A DNA stretch of 64,000 bases from Cryoendolithus antarcticus (Eukaryota > Ascomycota > Dothideomycetes > Cladosporiales > Cladosporiaceae). Below the pieces are notes generated by a model. That model did no database searches, was not told the origin of the DNA, and saw nothing but the letters and a program-made list of their open reading frames with translations. Of the stretch, positions 30,867 to 42,213 are shown piece after piece. The stretch spans positions 620,001-684,000 of the forward strand of contig NAJO01000010.1 in assembly GCA_002077065.1 (NCBI GenBank), given 5' to 3'. The position numbers and the translations under genes are program-made. Numbering within the stretch: the first letter of the stretch is position 1; every line of letters begins with the position of its first letter.

Positions 30867-32690
30867 TCATAAGCCAGCGAAGCCTCCATTGTTCAATACA
30901 ATGGCCATCATCTCACGTGCTTGCGGCATCTTACTAGGGTAGAGTCGTTTGTAATTGACGTTACGCGCTGATGCGAGCCCGTTAAAGCACGTAAACACGC
31001 CACAATCGCTCATATTCGACTGTTGACGACTACGCGATCGAGAAAGCCCGTTCCACTCTTGTGCTTTGTACTCCGGACCAAGGTGCATTGCGAGATACTC
31101 CTTTGTGATCTTGAAGGCGCGGTCGTTGCTCCCGGACAGAGAATCTAGGTACTCATACGTCCGCGCTTTGCCGTTGATGATCAACAAAGTCCAATGGGCG
31201 CCAGTATTGATTGGTAAGAAGAGGCTTTCGCAGTCCAAGAGCTTCGGACCATCGATCCCTTGGCGACGACCCCACGTCTTGATGCCTTGCGCCCCTTTCT
31301 CCGCCACGGTCTTGTACCAAGCTGTGTTGAACGTTGCGTAAGGAGCGGCTTTACCCGATGCCTTTGTCCAACCCTCGTTCTTGGCGTCAACCAGGCAGCG
31401 AAACCAAGCGTTCACTGCCTCGTCATCAAGCCAAGAACCAGTACCATCGACTGTCGACAGGACACGATCGTATGTACTGCGCTTCAGAACGAAGCCGCCA
31501 ATAGTGTTGATCGTGTTGTTTGGCCTGTTGTTCGCGAGTTTCGTTCGAAGGTCCGCCATCCCTTCGACGGAGACGTCATCGATGATCGAGTCTCCCTGCT
31601 TGCCGCTTGTAGTGCGCTCGGATTTGACACTCCCCGTGGACTTGGATGATGGCTCAAGCTCACCCACTGCGAGCTGTACAGTCGCAGTCTTCGCCTTCGC
31701 TGCCGATAATAGACCAGATTGCGCTCTTCGTTCTTTCGCCTTCTCCACCGCTGACAAGGTACACTGCGCTCTGAGCGTGAACGCATCCAGGCGCTTCGTG
31801 AGGTCGGCGGCTTTGATAGCGTCGCCGTCAGAACTCGCAGGGCGAGATGGCGGGGGCGTGATACCGATCCCGGGCCCCTTTTGAGAGACGTCCCATCCGT
31901 TCGGTAAGCTATTGGTCAGCTGTTGGCCCTTTCGCACAAGCTTCTCGCCCCGCCTCTCCATCGCCATTTCCTCCTCTCGCTCAAACATGTCCTCCATTGC
32001 CCACTGCGCTGTGGCTACCTGCGACTGCTCCTTCACCTCCATCTTCTTTTCCTTGCGCACAGACTTGACTTGGTTGTAAGTCCAATCCTTGATCTTATTC
32101 TCGGTTGGCTTGCATGGCGTATTCCGCCAGATCTTCACTGCTTCCTGCCATGCTCGATGGTCCTTACGATGGCCACGGGAGCCGACTGGGTGAGAGGATT
32201 CAAGGCGGGGGCAGTCCGGGTCGCGGTTCCATTCGCTGAAGTTGACGTTTGCCATGCCAGACGTGGGCTTCGAAGGCTCTTCTTGCTTCGCGACAGGCTT
32301 CACCGCCCTACGGCCGAACTGATGGATTCGAGAGGGTGGGTCCGCGGTCACTGGAGCTCTCACGGTGGCCTTCGCGACGTAGCTCAGTTGTGTAATGCTT
32401 GACGGCGATCTGATGGCCGGCTGCGCTCTCTCGACTGCGCGACGCTTGCCGCCAGGTGTGGCCACTGATACTATCGCGGCTTCATGGTGGATGATGTGGC
32501 TCCCTGCGGCTTCGTGGGTCGATTGAGTTGCATCTAAGGCGTAACCTGCGAGGCCTTTCACGAGACTGAGTAGGCTAGCGGGCCACAGCCGTTCTGAGAT
32601 AGACACTTTGGTCTCTCCACGAGACGAAGCTCCCTCGATATCGGTAAAGTCGGCTGTGCGCTTATAGTGCGCGCCGCGAGTGCCGTTCAT
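30867..32690 (-). CDS. Ulp1/SENP-type SUMO protease (peptidase C48)
   Basis: Cysteine protease predicted to cleave SUMO or a related modifier. Intronless, 607 residues from the ATG at 32690; the frame upstream starts only with GTG. The protease domain fills the last ~200 residues: LDDEAVNAWFRCLV, the catalytic His in TGAHWTLLIING, the Asp in TYEYLDSLSG, the oxyanion Gln in RQQSNMSDCG and the Cys in the same DCGVF motif, so the full triad is present. The N-terminal ~400 residues are low-complexity and charged, with a Lys/Glu helix (VRKEKKMEVKEQSQ). This resembles the divergent Ulp1-like proteins of filamentous fungi more than canonical Ulp1 or Ulp2, so the true substrate is uncertain. Confidence 0.82.
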   Translation of the reverse strand: MNGTRGAHYKRTADFTDIEGASSRGETKVSISERLWPASLLSLVKGLAGYALDATQSTHEAAGSHIIHHEAAIVSVATPGGKRRAVERAQPAIRSPSSITQLSYVAKATVRAPVTADPPSRIHQFGRRAVKPVAKQEEPSKPTSGMANVNFSEWNRDPDCPRLESSHPVGSRGHRKDHRAWQEAVKIWRNTPCKPTENKIKDWTYNQVKSVRKEKKMEVKEQSQVATAQWAMEDMFEREEEMAMERRGEKLVRKGQQLTNSLPNGWDVSQKGPGIGITPPPSRPASSDGDAIKAADLTKRLDAFTLRAQCTLSAVEKAKERRAQSGLLSAAKAKTATVQLAVGELEPSSKSTGSVKSERTTSGKQGDSIIDDVSVEGMADLRTKLANNRPNNTINTIGGFVLKRSTYDRVLSTVDGTGSWLDDEAVNAWFRCLVDAKNEGWTKASGKAAPYATFNTAWYKTVAEKGAQGIKTWGRRQGIDGPKLLDCESLFLPINTGAHWTLLIINGKARTYEYLDSLSGSNDRAFKITKEYLAMHLGPEYKAQEWNGLSRSRSRQQSNMSDCGVFTCFNGLASARNVNYKRLYPSKMPQAREMMAIVLNNGGFAGL

Positions 32691-33164
32691 GGTGGTCGTT
32701 CCCCTGTGAGAGAGGTGCAGCACGGGGCTGCATGTGCGGAATGCTCTCGGCAGTTAGTCAGCCTTGTGAAACATACAATACGTATGCACGACCGTTGTCA
32801 CTTCCCGCAACGCTGTCGATCTCGGGTGCACAGACACTCCGAGCTAGGCTTAGTGCTCGATATGCAATCAACTTCCTTCGCGACGAGGGAACATGTTCAG
32901 ATTGTTTCAGTATTGGACAGGTATTCCGATGTGAAGTCCGAAATGCCTGCTTCCGGCAGATCGTAGTCCTGGTCTGCTGTACCGCTTTTGGTAGGAAAAG
33001 TCAGCTTCCTTTGTCTTCACGTGCGCAAGCCAATGCTTCACTGCACTTCGAGAAAGATCGTCGAGAAGCGCATTGCAGCCTGGAGGGGATCTCAACAACA
33101 CTCTCACTCACCAGCAGACTTTCCTCCCCCGCACCGCCGTTCAAGCTTGCCCAAACGACGCACC
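32691..33164. promoter_or_regulatory. Divergent intergenic region, Ulp1-like / acidic orphan
   Basis: 474 bp between divergent ATGs. The frame of the downstream gene is open through its last 177 bases without a better start. No distinct element seen. Confidence 0.4.
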
Positions 33165-34745
33165 ATGTCGCTGTTCATCAAGCGACTGTCTGATAGCATT
33201 GTCGCACTGGTCTCGCCGAGCAAGACACGCCCGCCGCCTACACCAGAGTCAGCGCCCGTCGCAAAGCACCCTGCTCGCAAGTCGCGCAAGAGATCTTTCC
33301 AGCAATACGCACGAGGTAGTCGCAGCATGTCGCCCGCAGCCCGCGTCGACAGCTGGCTTGTCGACGGCCCGGACAAGAGGCCATACCAGGTGCAGACCCC
33401 GAGTATCAAGAGTACTCGAGGCCTGAAGCTACGACGAGAAGAGGATGTGTCGGAGGATAGGATGGAAGTGGACGAGGAGGACATCTTAAATACACAGAGT
33501 AGGAGCAGAGCCTGGGCACATGACCATGGCGTGGCAGCACGTGCGCACGACATGATGGGGATTGAGCACTATGAGGGCGATCAAGCGATGGACATTGATA
33601 GCAGTGAAGGCATCCAGGTGGCTGGCATTGACCGCGAGGCCGAGAACGAGCTCGACGATAGCAGCGTTGAGAACGAGCTAGACGACAGCAGCATTGAGGA
33701 AGGGAACGTGGGCGGTGCGGAGGAGGGCACGAATGGGACCAGGACAGCGATTGGTGTACACATTCCACCACCTGATACCGACAGCGGAATCTCTAGCCTG
33801 CTGTCCGATGTACACGTCCACGAAAGCGACTTGGACGAGCTCGACGACTCCGACATCGACGTCGACCTCACGGATGTAGTGGACGAAGCCACTTACATCG
33901 ACTCCACACCGAAGCGCAACAAGATTCCCTCGCTGCCAACGCAACAGGAGGCGCTCGGCGTCAGTGATGCAGAGCTTCGCGCAGCGGGCTTTGACGATGA
34001 CCACATCACGCTAGTACAGAAGATCAAGATGCGAGGGCATGAGGCACTCCTCCCGGGCGCATTGCGCTACAGTCTGCGCCACCTACCCGACGCGCTCTTC
34101 GCCACAGACAACAGCACATTCATCAGCAGTGTCCGCGGACTACATGCCAACAGCGAGAACGCACTCAATCGCTTGATCGACACCGCCTCCTACGCCCGCG
34201 ACGCAATACTAGCAGGCTGTCGCACCCGCCCAGAGATAATCGTCCTGCGTCGCGTGCGCGAGTACCTCCGCTGGGCAATGCGCGACTCGCAACTCGAACA
34301 GCGCACTTTGATCCCGCTTCTCACTGTCATCGCAAAGCCAGCAGGTACACCTCACGCCACACTCGAAACAATCACCACCCACCGGCTGGAGAAACTCGCC
34401 TCCCGCTATCGCGAAGCTTTCCTCGTCCGCGCTTCCACCGAGCGCTCGTCTCCAACCTCACAAGCCAGCGTGCAGTACTCATACCCCACACCCACCCTCT
34501 ACGGCATCATCGCTTCACATACTATCGTCGCGCTGGTAGCTTATACGCCACATGATGCGACTCGTAAGATCACGCCGATGGCTTTCTTTGATCTAACGCA
34601 GGTGGACTACGATGTGTGGAATGCACTGGCGCTGGCGATTGTGGTGTGTCATGTGAGGAGCGTGTTGGTGAGAATTGCGGAAGAGACTGGGCTGGGATTG
34701 AAGGTGCCCGGGCAGTTCCCTGAGGAGGATGATCCGGACTTGTGA
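33165..34745 (+). CDS. Unrecognised protein with basic N-terminus and acidic middle
   Basis: Intronless, 526 residues from the ATG at 33165 (context CACCATGT); the open frame extends upstream through leader-like sequence. I recognise no family. Residues 1-90 are basic and Ser/Pro-rich with a possible nuclear signal (ARKSRKRSFQQ). Residues ~100-245 are highly acidic and include an exact internal duplication of ENELDDSS. Residues ~270-520 look folded, with long helices (HEALLPGALRYSLRHLPDAL, LRRVREYLRWAM, ETITTHRLEKLASRYREAF, YDVWNALALAIVVCHVRSVL). It may be a nuclear protein; nothing more can be said. Confidence 0.7.
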   Translation: MSLFIKRLSDSIVALVSPSKTRPPPTPESAPVAKHPARKSRKRSFQQYARGSRSMSPAARVDSWLVDGPDKRPYQVQTPSIKSTRGLKLRREEDVSEDRMEVDEEDILNTQSRSRAWAHDHGVAARAHDMMGIEHYEGDQAMDIDSSEGIQVAGIDREAENELDDSSVENELDDSSIEEGNVGGAEEGTNGTRTAIGVHIPPPDTDSGISSLLSDVHVHESDLDELDDSDIDVDLTDVVDEATYIDSTPKRNKIPSLPTQQEALGVSDAELRAAGFDDDHITLVQKIKMRGHEALLPGALRYSLRHLPDALFATDNSTFISSVRGLHANSENALNRLIDTASYARDAILAGCRTRPEIIVLRRVREYLRWAMRDSQLEQRTLIPLLTVIAKPAGTPHATLETITTHRLEKLASRYREAFLVRASTERSSPTSQASVQYSYPTPTLYGIIASHTIVALVAYTPHDATRKITPMAFFDLTQVDYDVWNALALAIVVCHVRSVLVRIAEETGLGLKVPGQFPEEDDPDL

Positions 34746-35615
34746 GGTGAGGCGGTGGGACATAAGGGGGATGTTTGCTTACAGTACTATACCCTGGTGG
34801 ATTTGCTTGTACCGAGATGCGCTGTAGAGGAAGGGAATGTAGCTTCCAGCAAATGGCTCTGCGGGACTCCAATTCCACGAGTACGCACATATTGTCTCGT
34901 CCACACATTCTTGATCAAGCTTGTCGGCTCGTCCGCTTCATCGTCCTAAATTAGACTTCATCGGATCCACTCCGCTCTCCCACATGGTGAATGCACTACA
35001 GCGGAAGGGTACCCGCAGTCGAGTATTGTGCACAATACATGCGAAGGCACCGATCGCAGAAGTGTGCTTTTGACTGCCGTGACTACGTAGTATCCAATGC
35101 AGTCTCGTGCAACTTGTACAATGGCCTCGCCTACATCTCACAATTATCATAAGATTAGATAATCCTGTCATCTTACGCCTCCGATCCGATCACCCAAGCG
35201 GGACCCCAAAGCGTGCAAAGGCAATCTGTGTGTTGAGATCCCGGCGCAGCGAGCCGAAGACTCGAGGACCCCACGCCACGGCCTTCTGGAAGCGCGCATC
35301 GGCATCATCGAAAGATATCGAGAATCGTGCAGCGGACTCCCGAGTATCGTCTGTATACAACTCGTCTCTTTCATTATCATAACGCGTTATTCCGTACATC
35401 ACTGAATCGCTGTCGACTCTGCCTTCACTTTCACTATACGAATAAACGAGCTGAACGCCTGGGCCCCAGAAAGTCTCACCTCTTCTCAGCCCACGGACGG
35501 CCGAATCCCACTCAGCTGCAGGATTGGACACTTTGCGGCAGATATACACAGCTGTTGTTTTCCTTCCGTTACTTCACGACCACACTCGCTCAATAGCATC
35601 GACTAGCCTTTCATC
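34746..35615. other. Intergenic region and CPR leader
   Basis: 870 bp between the orphan gene and the P450 reductase. It contains the - strand coding-like frame listed separately. The last ~60 bases are pyrimidine- and CA-rich leader. Confidence 0.45.
35190..35549 (-). other. Coding-like frame without an ATG start, possible gene fragment
   Basis: A 119-codon open frame antisense to the CPR promoter. Its wording is protein-like (WDSAVRGLRRGETFWGPGVQ, SISFDDADARFQKAVAWGPR) and acidic, yet the open end starts with GTG and the only inner ATG (35399) leaves 70 residues. AG acceptors at the 5' side (AACAACAG, CTGCAG) would allow it to be a last exon, but no upstream exon is evident because the CPR gene begins there. 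It may be a gene relic or chance. Confidence 0.25.
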
Positions 35616-37753
35616 ATGGCCCAACTAGACACCCTCGACATCGTCGTGCTCGTCGTCCTGCTCGCGGGCACGGTAGCCTACTTCACGAAAGGCACATACT
35701 GGGCAGTCCAGAAAGACCCATATGCCTCATCATTCGCAAATGGCAATGCAACCAAGGCAGGCAAGTCGCGGAACATCATTGAGAAGATGGAGGAGTCGGG
35801 CAAGAACTGCGTCGTGTTCTACGGCTCGCAGACTGGTACTGCAGAGGACTATGCTTCGCGGTTAGCGAAGGAGGGTTCTTCGAGATTCGGACTCAAGACT
35901 ATGACTGCGGATTTAGAGGAGTACGACTATGAGAACCTGGACCAGTTCCCCAACGACAAGGTGGCGATGTTCGTTCTCGCCACGTATGGTGAGGGCGAGC
36001 CGACGGACAATGCAGTTGAGTTCTACGAGTTCTTCAGTGGCGAAGAGATTTCCTTCAGTGAGAAGGCGGACGAGCAGCCGTTGCAATCGCTGAAGTATGT
36101 CGCGTTCGGACTGGGCAACAACACGTACGAGCACTACAACTCGATGGTGCGGAACGTGAGCAAGTACTTCGATCGTCTTGGTGCGAAGCGGATTGGCACA
36201 GCTGGTGAGGGCGATGATGGTGCTGGGACGATGGAGGAGGACTTCCTGGCCTGGAAGGAGCCGATGTGGCTCGCGTTGTCTGACGAGCTGAATCTGGAGG
36301 AGCGGGAGGCGATCTACGAGCCCGTGTTTGAGGTCACCGAGAAGCCTGAGTTGAGCGCGGATGATGATACGGTGTACCTTGGGGAGCCAAACAAGAGCCA
36401 TCTCGAGGGACAGTCGAAAGGCCCATACAATGCGCACAACCCATACATCGCGCCGATCTCTGAGTCGAAGGAATTGTTCAACGACAAGTCGCGGAATTGC
36501 TTGCACATGGAGATCGATGTTTCTGGTTCGAACTTGTCCTACACAACTGGTGATCATATTGCGGTCTGGCCCACGAACGCTGGTAAGGAGGTCGATCGAT
36601 TCCTGCGGATAACCAACCACCTCGACAAGCGCCACACAGTCATTGGCGTGAAGGGACTTGACGCCACAGCCAAAGTGCCTTTCCCATCGCCAACAACATA
36701 CGACGCAGCAATCCGATATCACATGGAGATCTGCGCACCCGTCTCCCGTCAATTCGTCTCCCAGCTCGCCCAATTCGCATCCACAGACGCCATCAAGACC
36801 GAAATCACGAAGATGGGTGGCGACAAAGACTACTTCCACGAGAAAGTCGCGAGCAAGAACTTCAACATCGCACAGTTCCTCGAGTGGGTCTCGAACGGCG
36901 AGCCATGGGAGAAAGTCCCCTTCTCGCTCTTCATCGAAGCCCTGAACAAGATCCAACCGCGCTACTACTCCATCTCGTCCTCATCACTGGTTTCCCCGAA
37001 CAAGATCACCGTCACAGCCGTCGTCGAGTCTTTCGAAGTTCCCGGCGCACCACATGTGGTTAAGGGCGTAACAACGAACTACCTCCTCGCACTCAAGCAG
37101 AAGCAACACGGCGATGCGCACCCGGATCCTAATGGGCTTGACTACGCTATTATGGGACCGCGAAACAAGTACGATGGCATTCACGTGCCTGTGCATGTCC
37201 GCCACTCGAATTTCAAGCTTCCTTCAGACCCTTCGAAGCCTGTCATCATGGTCGGTCCCGGCACCGGCGTGGCACCTTTCCGCGCTTTCGTGCAGGAGCG
37301 CGCACAGCAGGCCAAGAACGGTGAGAATGTCGGTAAGACGCTGTTGTTCTTCGGCTGCAGGAGGAAGTCGGAGGACTTTATGTATGAGGAGGAGTGGAAG
37401 GTAAGTCATTGACATCTCGACTCAATCACGAAACATCGATACTAACTTCTTCGCAGCAATGGGGTGCCGACCTGGGTGACAACTTTGAGCTCATCACCGC
37501 CTTCTCCCGCGATGGGCCAAAGAAGGTCTACGTACAGCACAAGCTCAAGGAGCGCGCGCAAGAGATCAACGAGTTGCTCGAGCAGAAGGCGTACTTCTAC
37601 GTTTGTGGTGATGCGGCGCAAATGGCACGCGAGGTCAACGAGTTGATGGGCACGATTATTAGTGAGAAGAGGGGTGTGGCCAAGTCGAGAGCGGAGGAGA
37701 TCGTGAAGGGGATGCGGGCTAGCAATCAGTACCAGGAGGATGTGTGGTCGTAG
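35616..37753 (+). CDS. CPR1: NADPH--cytochrome P450 reductase
   Basis: Passes electrons from NADPH through FAD and FMN to microsomal P450s, including sterol 14-demethylase. The exons are 35616-37400 and 37457-37753, giving 693 residues. One N-terminal membrane anchor (IVVLVVLLAGTVAYFT, ~9-24) is followed by the FMN domain (FYGSQTGTAEDYASRLAKEG, ~68-87; ATYGEGEPTDNA; FGLGNNTYEHYN), the connecting and FAD domain (RYYSISSSS) and the NADPH domain (MVGPGTGVAPFRAFVQER, FFGCRRKSEDFMY, YVCGDAAQMA). It ends in DVWS with the terminal aromatic that stacks on FAD. The intron is 56 nt. The symbol is the generic one. Confidence 0.97.
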
Positions 37754-39991
37754 AGAATTGTGTGCTAGAGGAGCGAGGGGAGGGCGACGTCCGCGGGACG
37801 AGATCTGGGTATGAGGTCTGGCGATTGGAGTTGTATATAGCGCATTCGGATTAGATCTCACAACTTTCCTGCATATTGCAACTCTAAGCTTTTCTGGTAC
37901 TCGATGTACGATCTGGCCGAGCAGTACAGTACATCTCAAGTCACTTTCATCGTACATGTGCTAGCCGAGCTTCGCCGGCTCGCACGCACCACGCGTCCCA
38001 GCAACCCGGCTGTCGACGTGTTGCAAACCTGTCACCGTGTTTCCTGTGCTTCCGCGCCGTACCACAGCATGAAGATACTATATGTGTGACGCGCTTGCCC
38101 GTTTGTTGTTAAGATGGCAATTATATGTCGTGCTCGCTGCTCGAAGTGAGTGAGTGCAAGGCTAGAGATTTCGAGGGCGCTGGTTATGATCTTCGAGACC
38201 GCCAGCTCAACAAAGAGTGCGTCCATGATGGCCACTGTTTTGAATCAAGCCATCAATACGAAGCCGCGTCTGTGGGCAAGCGATGTATCTCAGACCCCCA
38301 CTGAACATGCTGCCAGCCCGTTTGAGTCGGTCCAAGTACCGGGGAGGAGGTTGCTGCGGATAGCCGTTGAGTATGGGGATGCAGGAGGTGCATTAACCCC
38401 GTGGCATTAGCTCGCAGGTCAGGAGCGTGGTATGCAGGCTGCAGATCACCTCATAAAGAGCGATGTAAGTCATGAGTGAGGTCTCGACGGAGTGTTGAAG
38501 TTGACCTGGGTGAGACGATGCCTCGCATCCTAGCGAGGTCTAGCAAGCACACAAAAGGAGATCTGAAAATGGATAAGTGGGATCGAGTGCTTCTGGAAGA
38601 TCATGCGTGCAGAGAGAACGGTTCCTTGCAGCTTGCGTGACCGGGTTTCCTTGTCTTGCGAGATGAACGACAGCACATGATGCAGGTATTGTTATGGGAC
38701 GACATCGAAGAAAGTGATGGACACTGAGCGTGGCCGTGAGAGTGTGGTGCTCTTGACAGGAACCGTATTTACGCTCGTTGATGCTTATTCGGACAAGCGC
38801 TACCATGCTCCTAGGCGGTAGAATGAAAAGACAGGGATCGATCTCGATGCACACATTAACAGCCTCGAGTCCATGGGTTTCTTGTCACTTCAGATGATTC
38901 CCATATCGACTGTACCTGTACGAGGTCTTGCACACGGCTCCACATGGATCAAACGCACATGCAGCCCTTCCGCTCAGGTTGACATGCGGACGACAGAACG
39001 GGAAGGGTCAATCAGACCTTTGACCAGAATAGCTGACTCTCGCGCCCTCGCACATCATATACGCAAGAATTCAGCGGTCAGCCATCAGTAGACAATGCAT
39101 GGCGGACACGTAAATGTCTCGCGGCCACTGCCTCGATATTCTCCTCACAACGCGCGGGCGTTTGTGGCAGATGATCAAAGGTAGCACAAGACAGCGGTTT
39201 GCGCACCATGGGCTCCGCAATCGAACAAAGACGGTACTCCCTGCAGCAGCTAAGCACAATCACCTGGCTGCCAGATGACGCTCAGGCGACGTGTAACTGT
39301 GATGGACAAGGCTCTACAATGGCGATGCACATCAAAAGGGAGCCCATCTGCCTGCTCGGCGACAAGTCGTGTACGCACGACACGCAATTGTTTACCGTCG
39401 ACCACTGTATCATTTCAATACGGCATAGCTATCTCACGCTTGTACCTACGCGACTGACTACCCGCTATTGTTCTATTGACCCGCATTACCACCTGCCTCA
39501 CGATCGCCTCGAAGCGCGACTACCTGAGACTTCCCACGCATTGCAAAGCACGACCTCGACATCCTTCCTCCGGCACTCCCCAGCACAGCCAAATATAGCT
39601 TGCTAAGAAGTGAGGTGCGTTCAGAGTTGTTGATTTAGCACCTGCTCCTTCCTCCTGGACTCGACTTCGGCAGCACTTGAACCTCGACTCCGACTTGACC
39701 GAGACTACCTCTCTTCGCAGGGAATCCTCCTCTTCTTCTTCCTCCAACTCATACACTCAATACAACAGCAACGACCGCTTTTTCATTCTCTTGCATTGCC
39801 CGTTGACCACTCATTACCATACAGTCCTCGCACTACCCTCCTCGCTCCATCCCAGCAATCGACAGCAATCGATCGAATCAGCCAGTCATTTCAGCTTTAC
39901 GCTCCGGCAACGACGAGTCCAGCTCATACATCTTCGAGTCGGTCAGTACACCTACTTTGCTACATCCCCTTCCCATCCCGCGGCTGTCAGT
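37754..39991. other. Long intergenic region between CPR and the two-RRM gene
   Basis: About 2.2 kb with no convincing gene. Small ATG frames exist on both strands (for example a hydrophobic one at 38032-38226, - strand), but none has a family signature. From ~39600 the sequence turns CT-rich (CTCCTCTTCTTCTTCCTCC near 39726), typical of a fungal promoter and leader, so transcription of the downstream gene probably starts there. Confidence 0.45.
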
Positions 39992-40129
39992 ATGTTGCTG
40001 GCAAATTCTTGCTTCTCTCCTGCATCCATACCATCGCCTCCCAGACAAAGTAACATGGCTGACTTTGTCCTCTCAGAGAACAATATCCTCCCCAGTCCAG
40101 GCACCTACACCTTACAGAAATCACGGTAA
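39992..40129 (+). promoter_or_regulatory. Upstream ORF in the leader of the two-RRM gene
   Basis: A 45-codon frame opens at ATG 39992, with a second in-frame ATG at 40055 in a strong AACATGG context. Its TAA stop (40127-40129) lies inside a consensus donor GTAAGA whose intron would start at 40126. A CTGAC at 40296-40300 and an AG at 40311-40312 just before the main ATG would close a 187-nt leader intron. If that intron is removed the upstream frame loses its stop and continues out of frame to 40829. Confidence 0.5.
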
Positions 40130-40314
40130 GACAATCTTCCTTCTTCCCTCTCGATTGGAGATGCAGAGCACCGTCCACCGTACCCGTTTCAACTTTCCCC
40201 ATATCAGCAAGATGTCCAGCACACAACATGAGCAGATCGACACAGCAATTCGCGTTGCCGAGCGGCCAGTCTACCATCCCTCCATAATCACATCGCTGAC
40301 GAAGCCACTCAGCA

Positions 40315-42213
40315 ATGGCCGCCATCGCCGACACCCAGACCCAGCGCCAGAATGGCTACCAGAGAGCCAATGGCTACAACAACGGCAACGGCATGTACAA
40401 CAACCAGTACGGTGGACGCAATCACAACGGCGGAGGTTACGGCATGCATCACAACCACGCCGACCTGGACACCATTGCTCATGGCTTTCAAGGCATGAAC
40501 GTCGGCACCCAGCCGTACTCCACCCACAACAAGTCGACCATGGGAGCCAACGGCGGACACTACAACCACATGCCTGCTGCCAGCAACATGTACGCCAACA
40601 GCCACTACGTCTACCCGAACGTGTACAGCACCTCAGCCGCGACTCAGTCTGCCGGGATGTACACTCCCCAGGCTTCCCACTTCATGCCTCAGATGGGCTA
40701 CTCCGGTTATCAGCAGCACGATCACAGCCCACTGTCCAACAACTGGACACCTACGACTACTGGCGCCACTGGAGAGGTCCCAACGCTGATCACTCCTCGC
40801 CGCGGCTCAGTCTCTTCGAACGAGAATGATCAGCCTGCCACGCCCAACTACGCAGGCTATCCTGGCTTCGTCAATGGCGGTGTCGCCATCAACCGCTCGC
40901 CAAGTGGAGTCTTCACGCACAGCACGCCATCGCCATCGTCGATGATGGGACCTTACGGCATTACCGTCGGCAAGCAACTGGAGCAGTGTAATGTCTCTCC
41001 CCGCTTGAAGATGCTTCTTACCCAAGAGCCTGCAATTCCTCGTGCCATTCCGGCACCATCTTCGCCTCTCAAGCCACTGGACCGCGCTCTCGAGAATCAA
41101 CGCGGCGAGACCAACGTCTACATCCGCGGCTTGCTGCCTGAGACCACCGACGAGCTCATCGATGCCTGGGGATCCCGCTTCGGCGACATCAAGAGCTCCA
41201 AGTCCATCATCGACCTCAACACTGGGCTTTGCAAAGGGTCAGTGGCCGCCATCACTGCTGTTGTCATCATCACTCACTGACCTGCTTTCAGCTTTGGCTT
41301 CGTCAAGTACCACAACTACGAAGACGCCGAGAACTGCATTCGTGGGTTTCACTACCTTGGGTACGAAGTCAGCTTTGCCAGGGTGGGTGCTGCCCTTTGA
41401 GGTTGTCGCTCTCTGACCTCGCTGACCCATGACTAGGAGTCTTTCTACTCGAAGCTCAAGACTTTCCAGGACGAGGCCAACACCAACCTCTACGTCTCCA
41501 ACTTGCCCAAGAGCATGAACGAGCACGAACTCGGCAATCTCTTCGCGCCTCACAAGGTCTGCTCCGCCAAGATCCTCCGTGACAAGAATGGTCATGGTCG
41601 GGGTGTGGGCTTCGCTCGGTCAGTCTAATCATGATCATCACTGACTGTAGCATTACTGACTTGTTGTCACAGCTTCGAGAGCCGCGACGCCTGTGAAGCG
41701 GTCATTCGCGACTTCAACAACCACACCATCGACAACTCCGGCGAGGAGCTGCAAATCCAGATCCGCTACGCCGACACACAAGAGCAGAAGTCACTGAAGC
41801 AGCAGACACAAGCTGCCCGCCAGTTCCGCTCCGCCGAGTATGAGTATGCCACGCAGGCCTGGCGCCAGGGTAAGATCCCGTACGCCGGCACGACATTGCA
41901 CGACACGGCCGGCAACAACAACGAGTTCGAGCAGTATCTCGGCACGAACACTGCTGCCCCGTTCCATACTCAGCGCTGGACTCAGTCGGCTGCCCGCCAG
42001 CTGCCTGGCCGCAGCCCACTCGCCGGACGTCCGTACACTGGTCTCACGCAGCCGCAGACTCCCGTTGCTGCCGCTCATACAGGCCCTGGCACTGACGGAC
42101 ATGCCACCATCAAAAGAGAGGATTCGCCAGGCGATGTCAAGCCCACTGTCACCTCGCCCGTTGCCGGCAAGACCACCGCTGGTACCTCTGATGGCGACAC
42201 TGGCAGCAAGTGA
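40315..42213 (+). CDS. RNA-binding protein with two RRMs, RBMS/MSSP-like
   Basis: The exons are 40315-41237, 41292-41382, 41437-41618 and 41673-42213, giving 578 residues. The first ~260 residues are Asn/Gly/Tyr/His-rich and disordered (NGYNNGNGMYNNQYGG). RRM1 begins TNVYIRGLLPETTDELIDAW with RNP1 KGFGFVKY, and RRM2 is TNLYVSNLPKSMNEHELGNL with RGVGFARF; the spacing and wording match the animal RBMS/MSSP family. The C-terminal ~180 residues are low-complexity. All three introns interrupt the RRMs and are each exactly 54 nt; two use the donor GTCAGT and one GTGGGT. The prion-like N-terminus suggests mRNP granules, which is inference. Confidence 0.9.

Noticed and set aside
35913..36956. 347-codon - strand frame
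   Set aside because: It is exactly antisense to the P450 reductase exon; strong third-position GC bias of the real gene keeps the opposite strand open.
39957..40829. 290-codon + strand frame over the start of the two-RRM gene
   Set aside because: Not called as a gene: it is a second frame of low-complexity CAG/AAC-type sequence. It is kept only as a possible extension of the upstream ORF.
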